This document shows, in pieces, positions 23,821 through 36,900 of a DNA stretch of 64,000 nt (the first letter of the stretch is position 1; the number at the start of each line of letters is the position of its first letter). The stretch is from Lunularia cruciata (Eukaryota; Streptophyta; Marchantiopsida; Lunulariales; Lunulariaceae). The position numbers and the translations under genes were made by a program. The notes beneath the pieces were generated by a model. The model worked only from the letters and a program-made list of their open reading frames with translations, made no database searches and was not told the origin of the DNA. The stretch is taken from positions 68,948,944 to 69,012,943 of the forward strand of contig OX419755.1 in the NCBI GenBank assembly GCA_948567375.1, written 5' to 3'.

Positions 23821-26800
23821 AAGGTGGTCGCGGTTTTTTTCCTCCTGCTCTCCTCGCTCGCCTCCCTCGCTTTCTCGAGTGAAAGACGTCGAGCGATAAT
23901 GGATTCCTCTCTACAGTTCCCGGACTGCTAATCCCACTGCTGCGCTGCGCGTGCACAAATTGTGGGGTCTATCGACTCCATTTCATGCACCTCCACGACT
24001 CCAGCTCCGTCGATCGTGTCCCTTACTTGCGCGTTTCTAGTGAACCAAACGAACGCCTGCACTATTACTCAAGGTCCACTATCCGTCGACGTCCGTCGGT
24101 CGGCATCAGTCTAATCCGTCACTCACCATCGCTGCCACGTTCCTCATTTCGCTCCTTATCACGGATTGTTCCGTTATGTGCAATTATAGAGCCTTGAAAT
24201 ATCTGGTTCTATTCCCTCGATCCCATGTTGACCTTCTATCTTTAGTTACCCCTCACGGGGCTCACCGCCACCTCATCCAGTCTACCATTCCGGTTCCCCG
24301 GTCAACTCAACAGGAAAATTCCGGTCTCTACACACTGATATCTCGCACAAGAAACAAGCACAGGAGCGTATAGTTGTCCAGTATCCTACTACGTAGCAGT
24401 CATCGCGCCGCGTTTTGGTCTGCACCCTACACCACACGACGTAGCGAACGGAAAAATGCCGATAAAGGGGTCTTCCCATCCTTCGGTTTTTCTACGCGGT
24501 CGCCTTCTTGTGTGAGTAAAGCAAGTCTTTTCTCAATGTCTATCACACCAACGGAACCAAGCGAAGTGTATTTTGGCTTGGAATCTTGTAGGTTATATTT
24601 AAAACCGTTGTTAAGACAGTTTTCTTTCTCTAGTTTTTGACAGTTGCCCTATTCTAAATAATTGGAGCCTCCTCAGGCGAAACCTATTAATACTGTGGCT
24701 TTCTAGACAACGAGAGTGAGACATAATAATTATAACGCCTGTGCTTTCCACTTTATATTTCTATGACTTTTCAATCATTATGCGCTTTATTCTTTTCTCT
24801 CGGACTAGCTTTTCTCCATGCCATGCATTCTTTCTTTGCTCTCGTTTGCTTGCGTCTAAGAAAGCTAACAGAAAGGGTCTTTCAATCGCTGGTTATTTGG
24901 TTCTAGGTGTAGGAAGTTATAGGAACAAATAGTAAACGAAATGCGGCAGGCAACTCATCTTCTTATGTACACTAATACATGTACATCTAACATTAATAGC
25001 GTAGTTCTGTACCTTTATGTCCTTGACAAATGAAAGGAGAGCAATCATTACATGCACGTGACATAGGAATTTAAGTAACATAATTTAACAAATAAAAGTT
25101 TACTTGCTTTGGAGCTATCCAATATGATCACGATGAGATCTGCACAACGCGAGTTTCAATTGTTACGGTGAAGATATATTTAAAGCGGCATAGAAATGTT
25201 TGTCTAGGTCACGACGCATGTTCCAAATGCCCAGATATTCCCCTCGAGAATGTGTACAATCTCTTAACTCCATCACTTGCAACACAATAATATATCCTGT
25301 CAATTAAGCATAAAAAATCCCCATTGAGAACTTAGACCACACCAGTGACTAACGTAATTTTTATTACCAATTCAAGTATACATACTTATAATTAAAGTGG
25401 GAAAATTAGATCGAACCTCTTCTATTCTCGAACATGTACACATATGATCTCCTCTTGCTGACATACTTGACGAAGACAAACAGTGGGTATTTTCTGCACC
25501 ACATCAACTTCGAGGTATCAACAAGACTATACTCTCATGACAGCGAAGTCTAGCAAATTTTATATTGCTTCTAATTATTACGGTGAAATAAAGACTACCC
25601 ACTACTGTTTTCTTTACCACTATGTGATGGCATGATCATACACAAGACAGAATACCTAACTCAATATATGTAAGACATAAACCAGAATCTTTCCATCATA
25701 TGTTTAACATTGCTAACTATCAGCTCACGCATTCCTTCTAACAAGCACGATCTCGCACGTCCGTTTCTGTACTAATCCAAGTAGTTTTCTGCCCTTCTTC
25801 CTTTGTAGTACAACAGTACAGGTAACATCCCAGAACTGGGCGCAGATGACGCTCATTCACAGGTATTTCATCTTGAAAATCATTGAGGAAGTGAAACCGA
25901 AAGAAAACAGAGTCTTCTTTCACAACCGAACCAAGAACTTTCTTTAAGGAATTTGGATGTTACGCAGCTGTCAAACATAATCATGAATGTATATTTTATT
26001 TTCATTACTGTAGTTTCAATCTTTCCGAGAGAGCAAATATGATCCCATCCAGAAGGGAAAAACCTTGACTAATCACTAAACATGTGGATAGATCATATCT
26101 TGACTTGGAAGGGTGTTTGTTCGTAGTGTGTTCCCCTCGTCCTCTTTCTGCACGATGCTTGCAGACAATATTTAAATATATACCTACACTATATCTGGTA
26201 CTGTGATATGTCCTTGAAGCAGGTCAATCATCAATACGTGTATCTCGTTGATGGTTCCACTGTGAATACGAATATCTTTATGATCAACTATTTATCATGT
26301 CAACTAGCATGCGTATAACGATAATGAATATACCACCTTTATCTCGAGAGGATACCAACTTGGGTAAATATTTCATTTAATCGTAATTTAATTGTCTAAC
26401 AACACTTGAAAATTGATGTCACATGGCTTTCACTTTGGTATCGAGGACTTTTGCTTTAGAGTTTGAGAAGAAGTTGGAGCGGAGGAGGAGGTTGGCTGTG
26501 GTTGCATGGAGTGGGCCTGCTTCATTTAGTTATGAACTAGTTAAAATAAAATAAGTGATTTTTTAATCGTGGAATGAAGCTTAGAATGAATTTGTATTTC
26601 TTTTTCTCATTATTTATTTTCCAGTTTGTAGTTTTTCTATCAGTCTTGCCATTTTCTTGCCATTTTCAAGCTACCTAAAATTGTGAGTTTTTAATTATAA
26701 TCAACACAAATTACATTATAACATAAAAATAATTTGAGTTTGAGACTAGACAGACATTTGATCTATATTATATACAAGAGAACATATTTTAATGCCATCT

Positions 26801-27450
26801 TGATATATTTAAATAGCATATAATAATTATTCATCATTTAAAAAATTTCTAGACTGCTTTAAAAATATTTAGAGAAAGATTAGCAATATAAAACTCTAAA
26901 GTGAATTTCTTTTGAAATATGTATGAAATTTTAATGAATCACTTTGAACTCAGCCTGAAACATGGATATTGCAAAGGAAATTTATTATATTTTCATCATA
27001 TAAAATAAATTTAGCAAAGATATATCTTCCTTAGATTAATTTCCCATCTACTTTTCTACTTTTTAATATTAATAAATCTATAATAATCAGAAATTTATCA
27101 ATAAGTTAAATTTACTTTAATTTTTATGGAATAAAGTACAAGGTAATGAACAAGGGGGAATTCCAATATGTACAGTTTTCAAAGCAAGCATGCACATCAT
27201 CCATTGCTAAAAAAAACTACATGCTAACTTTTCAAGTTTTTAGTAAAAATAAAAATACTATTATTTTCAAATATATTATTCATATAATATCCATGATTTT
27301 TAATACATATAGCCTTTGCATCATATTTTTCCCCAAAAAATAGTCAAAGGTCTTAATATTTGGTAATATAAGATAAAAAAGAGATATAAAGAATTGAAGA
27401 AAAAGGTATAAATAAATACTCTTGTTAATGTTAAGATAAGAAGCAAAATG
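23821..27450. other. Intergenic stretch upstream of the GT92 gene
   Basis: To about 24.45 kb the DNA is GC-richer and pyrimidine-rich and probably belongs to the promoter region. A short LINE tail fragment follows at 24.46 kb. The rest is AT-rich without recognised genes. A 48-codon frame at 26423-26569 starts MAFTLVSRTFALEFEKKLER, but nothing continues it. Confidence 0.4.
24455..24515 (+). mobile_element. LINE 3' tail fragment
   Basis: GGGGTCTTCCCATCCTTCGG followed by TTTTTCTACGCGGTCGCCTTC matches the 3' tails of the RLE LINE copies at 12.6 and 19.1 kb. The upstream stem arm is mutated (GATAAAGGGG). No coding part remains, so it is a very short 5'-truncated insertion or a recombination remnant. 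Confidence 0.7.
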
Positions 27451-27452
27451 TA

Positions 27453-27900
27453 GCTCATACAATCTCACTTATTACATTAGCTCCCTCTTCCACAACCCTT
27501 TGATTAATTTAAAGCATCTTTTGCAACTTACTACCTTCCCTTTTCCTTCATAACTTCTACTCCAGAAGGTAACTAAAACTTTTGGAGTTCTTTTTTCTCA
27601 TATATAGTTGCATTCTCCATGTCTATTTGCTTGATATGAGAAAAAGTGATAGGAAGATATCTATGGAAGCACAACACAAGGATCCTCTTTGATATTAGGA
27701 CAATCAAAAGACATGCAACTCATGCACTCTAACCTTCTATATTAACTCCCTTATCCATAGTAACCTTGATTGTTTTATGAAGTCTCCAACCTCTTGCAAC
27801 TCACCAAATGTTTTCTTTCCTGACCACTCTTAGCTTTTCAAATCCCTCTTTACTCATGCATTGCTCCATTTTCTATGTATCTTTGTGTGTGGCCTTTGAG
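27453..27900. repeat. Diverged tandem duplication, about 264 bp period
   Basis: AGCTCATACAATCTCACTTA at 27453 and AACTCATGCACTCTAACCTT at about 27717 begin two units. They share further landmarks in the same order (ATTAGCTCCCTCTTCCACA versus ATTAACTCCCTTATCCATA, then CTTGCAACT.AC). Strong divergence indicates an old duplication. Confidence 0.5.
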
Positions 27901-28059
27901 TTTGCCTTTTGAATACTTACATGCTTTTGTCTCACCCAATATCACAATTTTAAGTTTCTCTCTCTTGTTTGCTATAGGATCTACAACATTACTATTAGAG
28001 ATGTATTCCAATTTTTGATTCTATATATTGTTAACTATACTTATTATATTGTTTATTTC

Positions 28060-28490
28060 ATATCTATTTCCATATTATGATTGTTGTGGCTATACTTGGA
28101 GGTTGTTGGATGTTTATTGCAAAAAGTATACATGGATACCCATCTTGATTGGTTGGTTACCAAGTAGATATCCCACATACTTTCAATTCTATTTAAGAGT
28201 CTTATTTAACTTTTTTTTGTCTCTTTGTTTGACAAGGAATCATATCCTTCTTTGATTTTATTTCTGCATATCTTTTATGAAATGGAGTTACATTTATTAT
28301 TTAATTTTCAAATCTCCATAGTGTATTTTATCAAATTTCTATCTATCAACATCACTTGACAAGGAGATCTTTTAGTTGAACCTTTATTTGCCAGAACTCA
28401 ATTTACAACTTTTTGAGAGTTAGCAACTACTTTCCTATCATCTAGCTTCTCTTCACTTTTGTAGAATAGCTATATTTTAGGTCCTTTGAG
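28060..28490 (+). mobile_element. RLE-type LINE, highly decayed RT fragment (copy 4)
   Basis: Short stretches match the RT of copy 2 in the right order. VVAILGGCWM corresponds to FGVATLGGCEA, QVDIPHTFN to the VDIENSFN block, and EPLFARTQFTTF to RPLFAMAHFRAL. A last stretch reading YILGP corresponds to TYIMGP. Frames shift between the blocks and stops are frequent. The limits given cover only the recognisable part; decayed flanks may extend to about 29.1 kb. Confidence 0.6.
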
Positions 28491-29234
28491 ATAGTTTGAG
28501 CTTTATCTTCTTTTACATTTTGTCTCACTTCCAAGTTTGGAATAGAAACTTATTTGCATTTTCCTCCATGAATTAGTTTCTAGTCGTAAGCTTGGGGAGC
28601 CAGGCCACTTATTTACTCCTTTCATATACTCCCATTTTTAGGAATAAACATCTTACTTAATCCATTCTGACAAGAAGGTATATATGTATAAAACCTCTTA
28701 TTTAGCATATACTTACCTTATCTATGTATTTTGATATTACCATGTATCATATATTCTCTACTTTGATAGTGCTAAGTATGCTTCCATAGCTCTCTTACTA
28801 GTAGTTTAGGCAATAACTAGTGCTCTTTATAGTTTTGGAAGGATGTTGCTTCATATTAGGAGATTATAGTACTAGTTCTTTCTTTGGAAAGGAAACATTG
28901 AGATGAGCAATGAGATGATGAATAATTCTTTTCATAGTCTGGAGGATGTAGTTTCAGAAATAAGAGGCTATAACATTCAACTTCTTCTTAGATTCATTGG
29001 ACTTAGTGGACTCCTTGTTAGCTAATAGATTCTAATACCATGGTTGCTTTTCCTTCTTACACTTATTAAGATAGTAGACTCAAGGATATATAATTTTAGA
29101 TCATATCTATGGCTAGCTCTTATCGTAGTTTGCATGAGACTCTTTGCTTTTGAAGATTTCTCATCTTTAGACTAAAAGAAGATTAAGGTGAATTTTATTG
29201 AGCATATGCTCTCACAACCTTTCCAACATCTGCA

Positions 29235-29377
29235 TAATGCTCTTGTCTTTGATAAGATTATGATTCTTTCTTATAGATGCATGGATTTTGAACGATATAA
29301 TGCTCTTGTTCTTGATAGGATTATGATTCTTTCTTATAATGCTCTTGTCCTTGATAGGATTATGATTCTTTCCTGTT
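29235..29377 (+). repeat. Three tandem copies of a 39-bp unit
   Basis: The unit AATGCTCTTGTTCTTGATAG followed by GATTATGATTCTTTCTTAT appears at 29235, 29299 and 29338. The last two copies are adjacent and the first is separated by a 25-base insertion. Confidence 0.8.
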
Positions 29378-29630
29378 TATGTAGGGTTTTGAAGCCTAGC
29401 TTCATACTTCTTCCTTGATTAAATTTTTTATTTCTCGTGTAAGTAGTTCAATATAAAACTCCTTCTACAATTATGATTCCTCACTTCTAGTACTTTTAGA
29501 TCTATATACCATTATGCTTGTGGATCCTCATACACACAATGTTTACATGTATTTCTATGCTACAGAGGGAGAGTTGACTAAAAACAATATATGATGCTAT
29601 TAGAGATATAGTACTACAAGTATAATAGCG

Positions 29631-29651
29631 GGTGGACCTACTTGGTCCACC
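29631..29651. repeat. Perfect 8-bp-stem hairpin
   Basis: GGTGGACC, TACTT, GGTCCACC forms an eight-base-pair stem with a five-base loop. It resembles the LINE 3' stem-loop in geometry but not in sequence. Confidence 0.75.
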
Positions 29652-29732
29652 TCCTAAAAGAGTAAGAGTAGATATATAAATTTAACTGAATGAAATGCAA
29701 ATTACTTGATGTGGGGTTACCTGCTCTTTACG

Positions 29733-29790
29733 TTTACATTAGTAAGTGTAGCCATGCAAGTTTACATTAGTAAGTGTAGCCATGCAAGCA
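29733..29790 (+). repeat. 29-bp direct duplication
   Basis: GTTTACATTAGTAAGTGTAG followed by CCATGCAAG occurs twice back to back without mismatch, so the duplication is recent. Confidence 0.85.
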
Positions 29791-30046
29791 ACGGAAATGG
29801 CAAGAAGGATCATTATATACTATGATTAGCCTTAGAAGGTATAGAATAACCTTAACACTAGAGATAGGTATCTTCACTGCCATATCACAATCTTCTTGGA
29901 AAGTTAGCACAAAAAACTCTGCAGAAATGAGGATCTATGGCAATTTTGTTTGCCCCACTCACCTCATATTGTTACAACATATCTTAACCACTCTACAACA
30001 TTCCCAAACCTTGTCCATAGTGGTGTTAGGAGTATATAGTATTTAG

Positions 30047-30390
30047 AGCTCCTCTCACTTTTAGGACATTTTGGCCTTTCCTATCAAATACCCTACCCTA
30101 TCCTACCCTCAAAGTTAAAATAATCTTTATCATCCAGTTCATTAGAGATTTTTTTAATTTTTGCAGGTTTAGTTGGTTAATGCATTTTCCTTTGGTTCAA
30201 CTACACATGGAGGTGTATTATGAATATATAAAATTAAGAGCTCCTCTCACTTTTAGGACACTCCAACCCCACCCTTCGTATCAAATATACTCTTTGAATT
30301 TAAGAATCTTTTTCATTCACTTCATCAGAAGATTGTTTGATTGTTTTCAGTTTTAGTTGGTTAACGCATTTTCCTTTGGTTTGGAACTTT
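30047..30390. repeat. Diverged tandem duplication, about 190 bp period
   Basis: AGCTCCTCTCACTTTTAGGA at 30047 recurs at about 30239. Both copies continue through TATCAAATA, a variable stretch, and TTTAGTTGGTTAA.GCATTTT followed by CCTTTGGTT. Confidence 0.7.
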
Positions 30391-30493
30391 ATCCTTTGTC
30401 CTCAGGCCTTAGCTTCTTTCTTCTTGTAGTACTTTGCATTGTAATTTATTTTTTCCTTTGGAGTACACTATTTTGCTTCGGCTACACTATTTG

Positions 30494-30922
30494 GCTCTAT
30501 TTCTTTGAAAAGGGAGGATCTCCTACAAATTGAAAACAAGTTACACGACAATATAGCCGAACTCGGATACAACTTCATGTGAAATAGCGTAGCCTCGATT
30601 TCTTTGGAAAGGGAGGATCTCCTGCAAATGAAAACAAGTTACATGACAAGTATTGCCGAACTCAGACACAACTTCATGTGAAATATCGTAGCCTCGATTT
30701 CTTTGGAAAGGGAAGATCCCCTGCAAATGAAAACAAGTTACACGACAAGTGTTGCCGAACTCGGATACAACTTAATGTGAAATAGTGTACCTTCGAATTT
30801 TTTTGGAAAGGAAGGATCTCCCTGCAAATGAAAACAAGTCACGACAAAATTGCCGAACTGGGATACAACTTCGTGTGAAATCTCATCAATATTAATTGGG
30901 ATACAACATCATGTGAGAACCA
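30494..30922. repeat. Minisatellite: four 99-bp units plus a partial fifth
   Basis: Units start at 30495, 30594, 30693 and about 30792, a constant spacing of 99 bases. Each carries GATTTCTTTGGAAAGGGAGG, then TCTCCTGCAAATG, GAAAACAAGTTACACGACAA, TTGCCGAACTCGGATACAAC and TTCATGTGAAAT. A partial unit (GGGATACAACATCATGTGAG) follows at about 30898. Units differ by substitutions and small indels, so homogenisation is not recent. Confidence 0.85.
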
Positions 30923-31214
30923 AAGAGAACACTCCCTTCCTTCTCATCTACCAAGATATGTCAGTGGAGGATCTATATTCCACGGTTCAACATTAGATTT
31001 CTTTTGTTTTTGTCTCTTGTTTTGCATGGGGTTTGAGTTTTGCAGGGAGTTTTACCTTTTGCATGGTGCCTCGTGCTTTGTTCTTTTTCACTTCTTGGTG
31101 TCTCGTATTCGCTTCTCCTTTTCCTTCATGGACTTCTTGGGCAGATGCATAAAAGGGAAGAATGTCTCAACTAGAGTTGAATTCGTACACAAGTGTACAA
31201 AAGTCCTTTCACCA

Positions 31215-31345
31215 ATTTTCTTAGGTGTATAAGGCAGATTCCTCTTACCAAGTTATTGGTGCCTTATGTCTCATCCTTGTACGGCTTGATGGGTCTTCCC
31301 ATCGTTCTTGGTTTTCTAAGCGGTAGCGCTTTTCTCTTTCACAAA
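31215..31345 (+). mobile_element. LINE 3' end fragment with stem-loop tail
   Basis: AGGTGTATAAGGCAGATTCC, a degenerate copy of the LINE 3' UTR, leads into TGTCTCATCCTTGTACGGCT. The stem-loop GATGGGTCTTCCCATC (31288-31303; loop one base shorter) follows, then AAGCGGTAGCGCTTTTC. There is no poly(A). Confidence 0.7.
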
Positions 31346-32189
31346 CTTAATGCCCGAATGCTTCATTGCTTATCCACAAGACAACAATACATTAGTGTAG
31401 ATTCGCAGTGATGAAGTGACATACCGTCCGTGGACTTCCACATTTTCGTCGTGTATGGAGTTAATCTTATTCGCATTTTTGTGGGACCAGGGGATGTTCC
31501 AAACATAACACAGAAAGAAAACAGATGCGAATGTTGGGACGTGTTCTACATGCCAAGTGTCGAACGACATAATATGCCCCAATAGAAGCATAGTGGAGCT
31601 TGGGTGAAACTAACTGGAAGTTGAGAACTAGCTGTACTTAACTGTATTTGCTATTGCTATGTTCGCCGGGAACACAATCGGAAGATAGAGCACTGGCACT
31701 GTTGACAAGAGTAAACCGTAGTTACCAGACAAGGAGTCCGTCAACCGCTCCTTTGGTCATCGGACTGTTATACAGTCTGTAGTCTTGTAAATCCGAGTAC
31801 ATAGACGGGGGATTCAAATGCGAAATTTACTATTTTTTCACGGAACCCAAACCACTACCCCTAAAATTTCTGCTGCTGGGGGCACTATAAAAGATAGCTC
31901 TCATACAAAATGAATAGTACGTCAATTTGACTGTATAGGCTGCGGTTTCAAGAAAAAATTTCAATTTCATTAGCGAGTTGACTAAAGCAGAGGTCACTGA
32001 CTAAATTAGCTAGAGATAACTATGGTTATAAATCATTTGATGCGTGAATAACTAATTTGTCACGTGTTCATTTATTGTCACTAACTCAAACTTATAGAGA
32101 TCATATGTAAATCTATAAACTTTAACCATCTATAAAATATAAATTATCATTCTCATGACCACAAGATTGTCTATAGACATACTAGGGTC

Positions 32190-32320
32190 TGAGTACTATA
32201 AAGTTTCTGAGTACCACGCTTACCATAAACCTTTTCCCACGGGCCCATTAAAAAAGTTACAGATCTTTAATGGGACCCTAAAACCCTCGGTTTGAATCCC
32301 CGTATCTAGAACTTTTATAA
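32190..32320 (+). repeat. Dispersed repeat with internal inverted repeat
   Basis: CCCATTAAA (32244-32252) and TTTAATGGG (32266-32274) form a nine-base perfect stem, followed by CGGTTTGAATCCCCGTAT. A degraded relative at about 50305-50450 keeps the order GTACTGTAAA, GACCATA, ATAAAAAGAGTTA, GTTTGAACCCCCCGGTAT. A possible inverted relative lies at 31790-31890. Class unknown. Confidence 0.45.
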
Positions 32321-33960
32321 AGCCGAAGGCATACCGTAGTGGAGTAGTACAAGTATAGTCCTCAAACGTGACGTCTGCGGATGGATGTACGACAGAAAGG
32401 ACTGTCCCTGACCACGTGTGCCTTTATACCATGCATGGACGGAGCCCTGCGTTCGTGTCCTAGATGTCAGTATCCGTATCCGTTTCCATTCCGTACTTTG
32501 GAGAAGGCGATCGAGTGAGAAAACAAGCAAGACGGGAAGATCTCATCGAGCCGTACAAGGAAAAATCTAAGGGTAATATGGAACTAAATCTCAATAATAT
32601 CGGCCATATAATTTACCCTACCGTACCGAGGATGGATCTGTTTAGTTATTACCTTTACCCTCTGAAATTTGAATTTGTTATTACTACCCCGACGTCCCGG
32701 TAACTTTACAGCTGAACCGGCAGAGCCGTACTCCGCGTAGTGGATCACGGCCAGATGAGTACCGGCCCCGCGAACCAGGGTTACCTCCACTTTGCTGTAC
32801 TTCAGGAAGGTAACCGCAGACTATCTCGTTAACCTGCCACTCAACCCTGGGGGGCCCGGATGCTCGGAACGATCTTAGCCGGCTACCCCTGGGTGGGTCG
32901 GCCCTAAACTCTTCGGAGCACTGATTTACACTACGTTACCGGTCGCCGTGGACCTAGTTAAAAGTTCAAACCATTGTTAAGGCAATCCGAGCGGGGGTCT
33001 AACCAAGAAACATATCCGTTTTCTTGCATTCGAGTTCCATCTCTTGATATTGCTGAATGAATCTTCTTACGAAGCTATGTTCCCTGAACATGAGGTGGAA
33101 AACTCAAAAAGCTTGTTGATGCACAGCCCCTGCAAATGCAAATGCATGAGACCCACCCATTGTTCCCATTTGACTGTCCAATCTAAAAGGGTTGTTCTTT
33201 ATAGCTCATTCATGTAATAAAGCTAAGCTTCATTGCACATAATGGTCCGTTGAGGTGGAAAGTTGCAAGTCTAGGTTCTATGCAAAAGCAATAGCAACAT
33301 GATCCAAGGGGACAAATACACAGCTCTCATTTCCCTCGCGATCACATATCTATTGCTCTAGATCAACATCACGAAATGCTCGGCTTGGACTTTCCACTCA
33401 GACGAGTAACTGCGCAATTGTGACCATAAACTTCCTTCAGACTTTAGATAGCGAGTACCAAATAGGGTCTATATCACACTGTGTAATTATAGTTCCTATT
33501 TTATATAGATTGTATGTTTCTAATGCTGGTTACTCTATATAGTTACATAGTGCTTTATTCTTTATGTCAGTTGTGGGTTGGCTTTGGTTTTTCCTTGCCC
33601 TTTATCCTTTTTGTGGGTATTGGACTCTTCCTGTCTTGATGCACATTGTGCTTGTATTCCTTTTCTCCTCTTCTGACGGGATATATTCTTGGGCCTGCTG
33701 GCCTTAAATTTTTTTTATCTTCGAAGTGATTCATGTGTAGTCCCGGAGTGAGCATATATGATGGCTCATACTCCTTTATCTCTAGAGATGGCCTTGACAG
33801 ATCTCTAACTTTGGCAATAGTATTAACGGCACCCCAAGTTTGCAAAAGGATACAACAATCTTCCTTAATTTGACGTGGATAAACGTTGCAGTTAACAATA
33901 AATATATTTGCTGAAATTCACAATATTCTTGTATGTAAAGTGAGCATTGAGCATCGATCA

Positions 33961-33985
33961 TATATATATATATATATATATATAT
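33961..33985. repeat. (TA)n microsatellite
   Basis: Uninterrupted TA dinucleotide repeat of 25 bases. Confidence 0.95.
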
Positions 33986-36900
33986 GATAAAACAATGAAA
34001 CTAAGTGATTGAAAACTTCTCTTGAAATAAATTGAGTAGTCTATTGATTAAACTTCTAAACATATCATTTTATAATAACAGTTTAATTTTTTTAATGAAA
34101 TTTCAGAAAATCAAACTATCTGGTAAAAAACGATAAAGTTGGATGTTCAATTTATATTAATTCAAAAGCTTTATTCAAACGTCCCAGTTTTCATCTAAAG
34201 ATAAAATCTCTATTGGAACTTCAAGTATTGGAGCGTAAGTTAAACAATTCTCTACTAAAATTTAAGGTTTAAGTACATATCCTTTAGAAAGGAAATTGGT
34301 ATAGTTCTCCATACTCAAAGTGGATTCCTAAGGGTCAAGAGTACTTCCACATAAATTGAGATAAATTCCTCAACAGCAGTAATTTCTCAGAAAACTAGTG
34401 GAGAGCTCCAAAGATATTGAGTGCACTACTATTCATTCCCTTTTTTTTATTTTCCAAATCTTTGCTCAATAGATTTATATTGCAAGGTCTCAGGACACTT
34501 AATATCCAATTATATTTTCTTTTAAATTGACAAATTATTCAATAAATTTTGTAAATTATTTTTGAAAATAAAATAAAATTTTTAAGCATTTCCTTTTATC
34601 TCTATTTCAAATAGAAATATCAATTTGTCAAAACTATCCAGCTTACAAATAGAATTAGATGTACCTTGGTGCTCTAAATACCAGACAAATCGATTAAAAA
34701 TGGTGGATAAGAACATTCATTTTGTTTGAATTAGACGTTGTGTTCAATCCAAACGAAAAAGACGTAATCTGTAGAATTCCTTTTAAGGCAATGTTAGATT
34801 GCTTCCAAAACTGTCATTAAAGAAATAAGTATTTAAACGTCCTGTAAAAATGAATGATATAAACGAACAGATTTTTGCGTCAATTTACTTCTCTATATTA
34901 AAATAAATCTTCACAGAAAAAGTCTAATTATCCGTGAATTTCGATGGCGATGCATATTGACTAAATTCCCGTCAAACTTTGGAGTCAAATGTTATTAACG
35001 TAAATGTCAAAGTTGAGGTACTATTGAATCCATCTCTATCGGGTACACGATAAATCAATCCGTTACATTCATTCAAAAAGTAAGGTGGACTGTATAAGTC
35101 AAAGAGAAGACTTTATAGGTTTTCCAAGAGTAAACACTGTTTTCATTTTCTATTTTACAATCCAATAGATATCTTGAGACTAGCATGTGTTCAGAGACAT
35201 TAAAGATACTATGTAATACACCTTGGTTCAGTTTTTCTTCATGCACAAAGACATAATATTGTTCAGATGCAAATCAAATCGTGTCAGACAATGTATATTC
35301 AAATACATTTTGTTTCTCCTAACAAGAACTTGCTTAAACAATTTGCATTCCCCAAAGTAAAATAGATAAGCAGGTGAAGTTTCACATATACTCCACACAG
35401 CTGTTCCTCATCAGTCTCCAAGTTTTCTAGCATCCTTATACCGTAGACTTTGACATGACTTTGAGGTATCACTGTCAATCATATCACATGTGTGGAGAAC
35501 ACTAATATCTGAGAGATGATTGTGTGAGAGAATAGCGCATTTCTCGTTTGTCGGCACCCCACATCCATTTTTTACGCGGATATCTGTTCTTGGACAAACG
35601 AAATTGTAGATCTGGAGATTCCCGAATAGGTTAACCTTTTAAACGACGGCAGAATTCAAATTAGACAAAAGATATCTTATGGAGATATCTTAGGTGTAGT
35701 AGGGTACATCTCTCATCCCGATACTTTTGGGATTCGACATATTTTCACCATGGAAAAGGAAAAAGTGACAAGAGTACTACAAAACAAAGATAAAAATAAA
35801 TAATTCAATGTAGGAATGTTCGTATCTAGTCATTACGATCTATGTGACTAACACCGACCTATGACATTGACCGGCAATAGATTTCACCAAAGGAATAATT
35901 GTAAACGATAATCCGCATCAATATAATCAATACTTATTATAAATATCAAAGACAGAAATCCATGTAAAGTAACGTTCAAACCAAATTACGATAAGTTTTA
36001 TCACGTGTCTGGAGATCTACCATTTTTAATTGATTTTCCACGTTTCACACTTGGCCACCCTTTTCACGTTTTACATCGAGGCCATTTTCTAGCTTTGCCT
36101 TCTTCTTCTTTTTCCCCTTTGCCTTTTTGGGACCGTTGCGTCTCTCATTCTCTTTTCCCTTTGGTACTTGTTTGTGCCTTTTACTTCATTTTCTTTTCCT
36201 TTGGGATATATATAAAAATTTATTTTACACCAACGCTTTCTTATGTTTAAATAAGTATCTCTAAGTTCCTTACAGAAATGAAACAAGTAAATATTTTTTA
36301 CATTATTTCCATTTAGTTAAACTCTCTTAATTTTCAAGTTTTGAATAGTGAAGTTAACGTATACTCAAAAGTCTCAATCAAAACAAACTTTAAGTTACGC
36401 TTGAGCATGTAAATTTTCCAACTTCAGATTGCTGTAAGTAGTTCATATAATGTGCAACTCCCTTTTGTAGTCAATATTTTATTAATCTGGTTATGGGAAT
36501 TTTTCATTTTGTACTTTGTGAAATTCTCAATAATTTTAGTTGTACTTATGTGAATAATATTGTCATTTGCAATCATTAGTTTTGATTCTCTTCTCTGTTA
36601 TGAGACTTCATGGTAAGATAAAATTTACCTGGTATTATTGACATCATATAAACCAAAATCAATGACATCAAACTTGACCATTTCAATCATAGTAATCTAA
36701 AGATAAGACATGAAGACCAAAGTAGCGGATGAGATGCATAATCCTTCTTTTACTTCCATTACAAATTTGTTAGACAAGTGCACCATAATTTGGAAAATTC
36801 GATAGAGATTCTATGCTTGAGAAATGGAAACAAAATCTATTAGGTATTGAGTCTAGTTCTTGGAGTTCTGTGATATTTCTTTTGGTTATTTTTAAACGTA

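Noticed and set aside
26423-26569. Small plus-strand frame starting MAFTLVSRTFALEFEKKLER
   Set aside because: Only 48 codons, with no donor site at its end, no continuation and no recognised domain.
29631-29651. Hairpin GGTGGACC-TACTT-GGTCCACC as another LINE tail
   Set aside because: The geometry is similar but the stem sequence and following bases do not match the LINE tails; kept only as a hairpin.
33567-33845. Minus-strand 92-codon frame
   Set aside because: Basic, low-complexity C-terminus, no family recognised and no splice context; likely chance.
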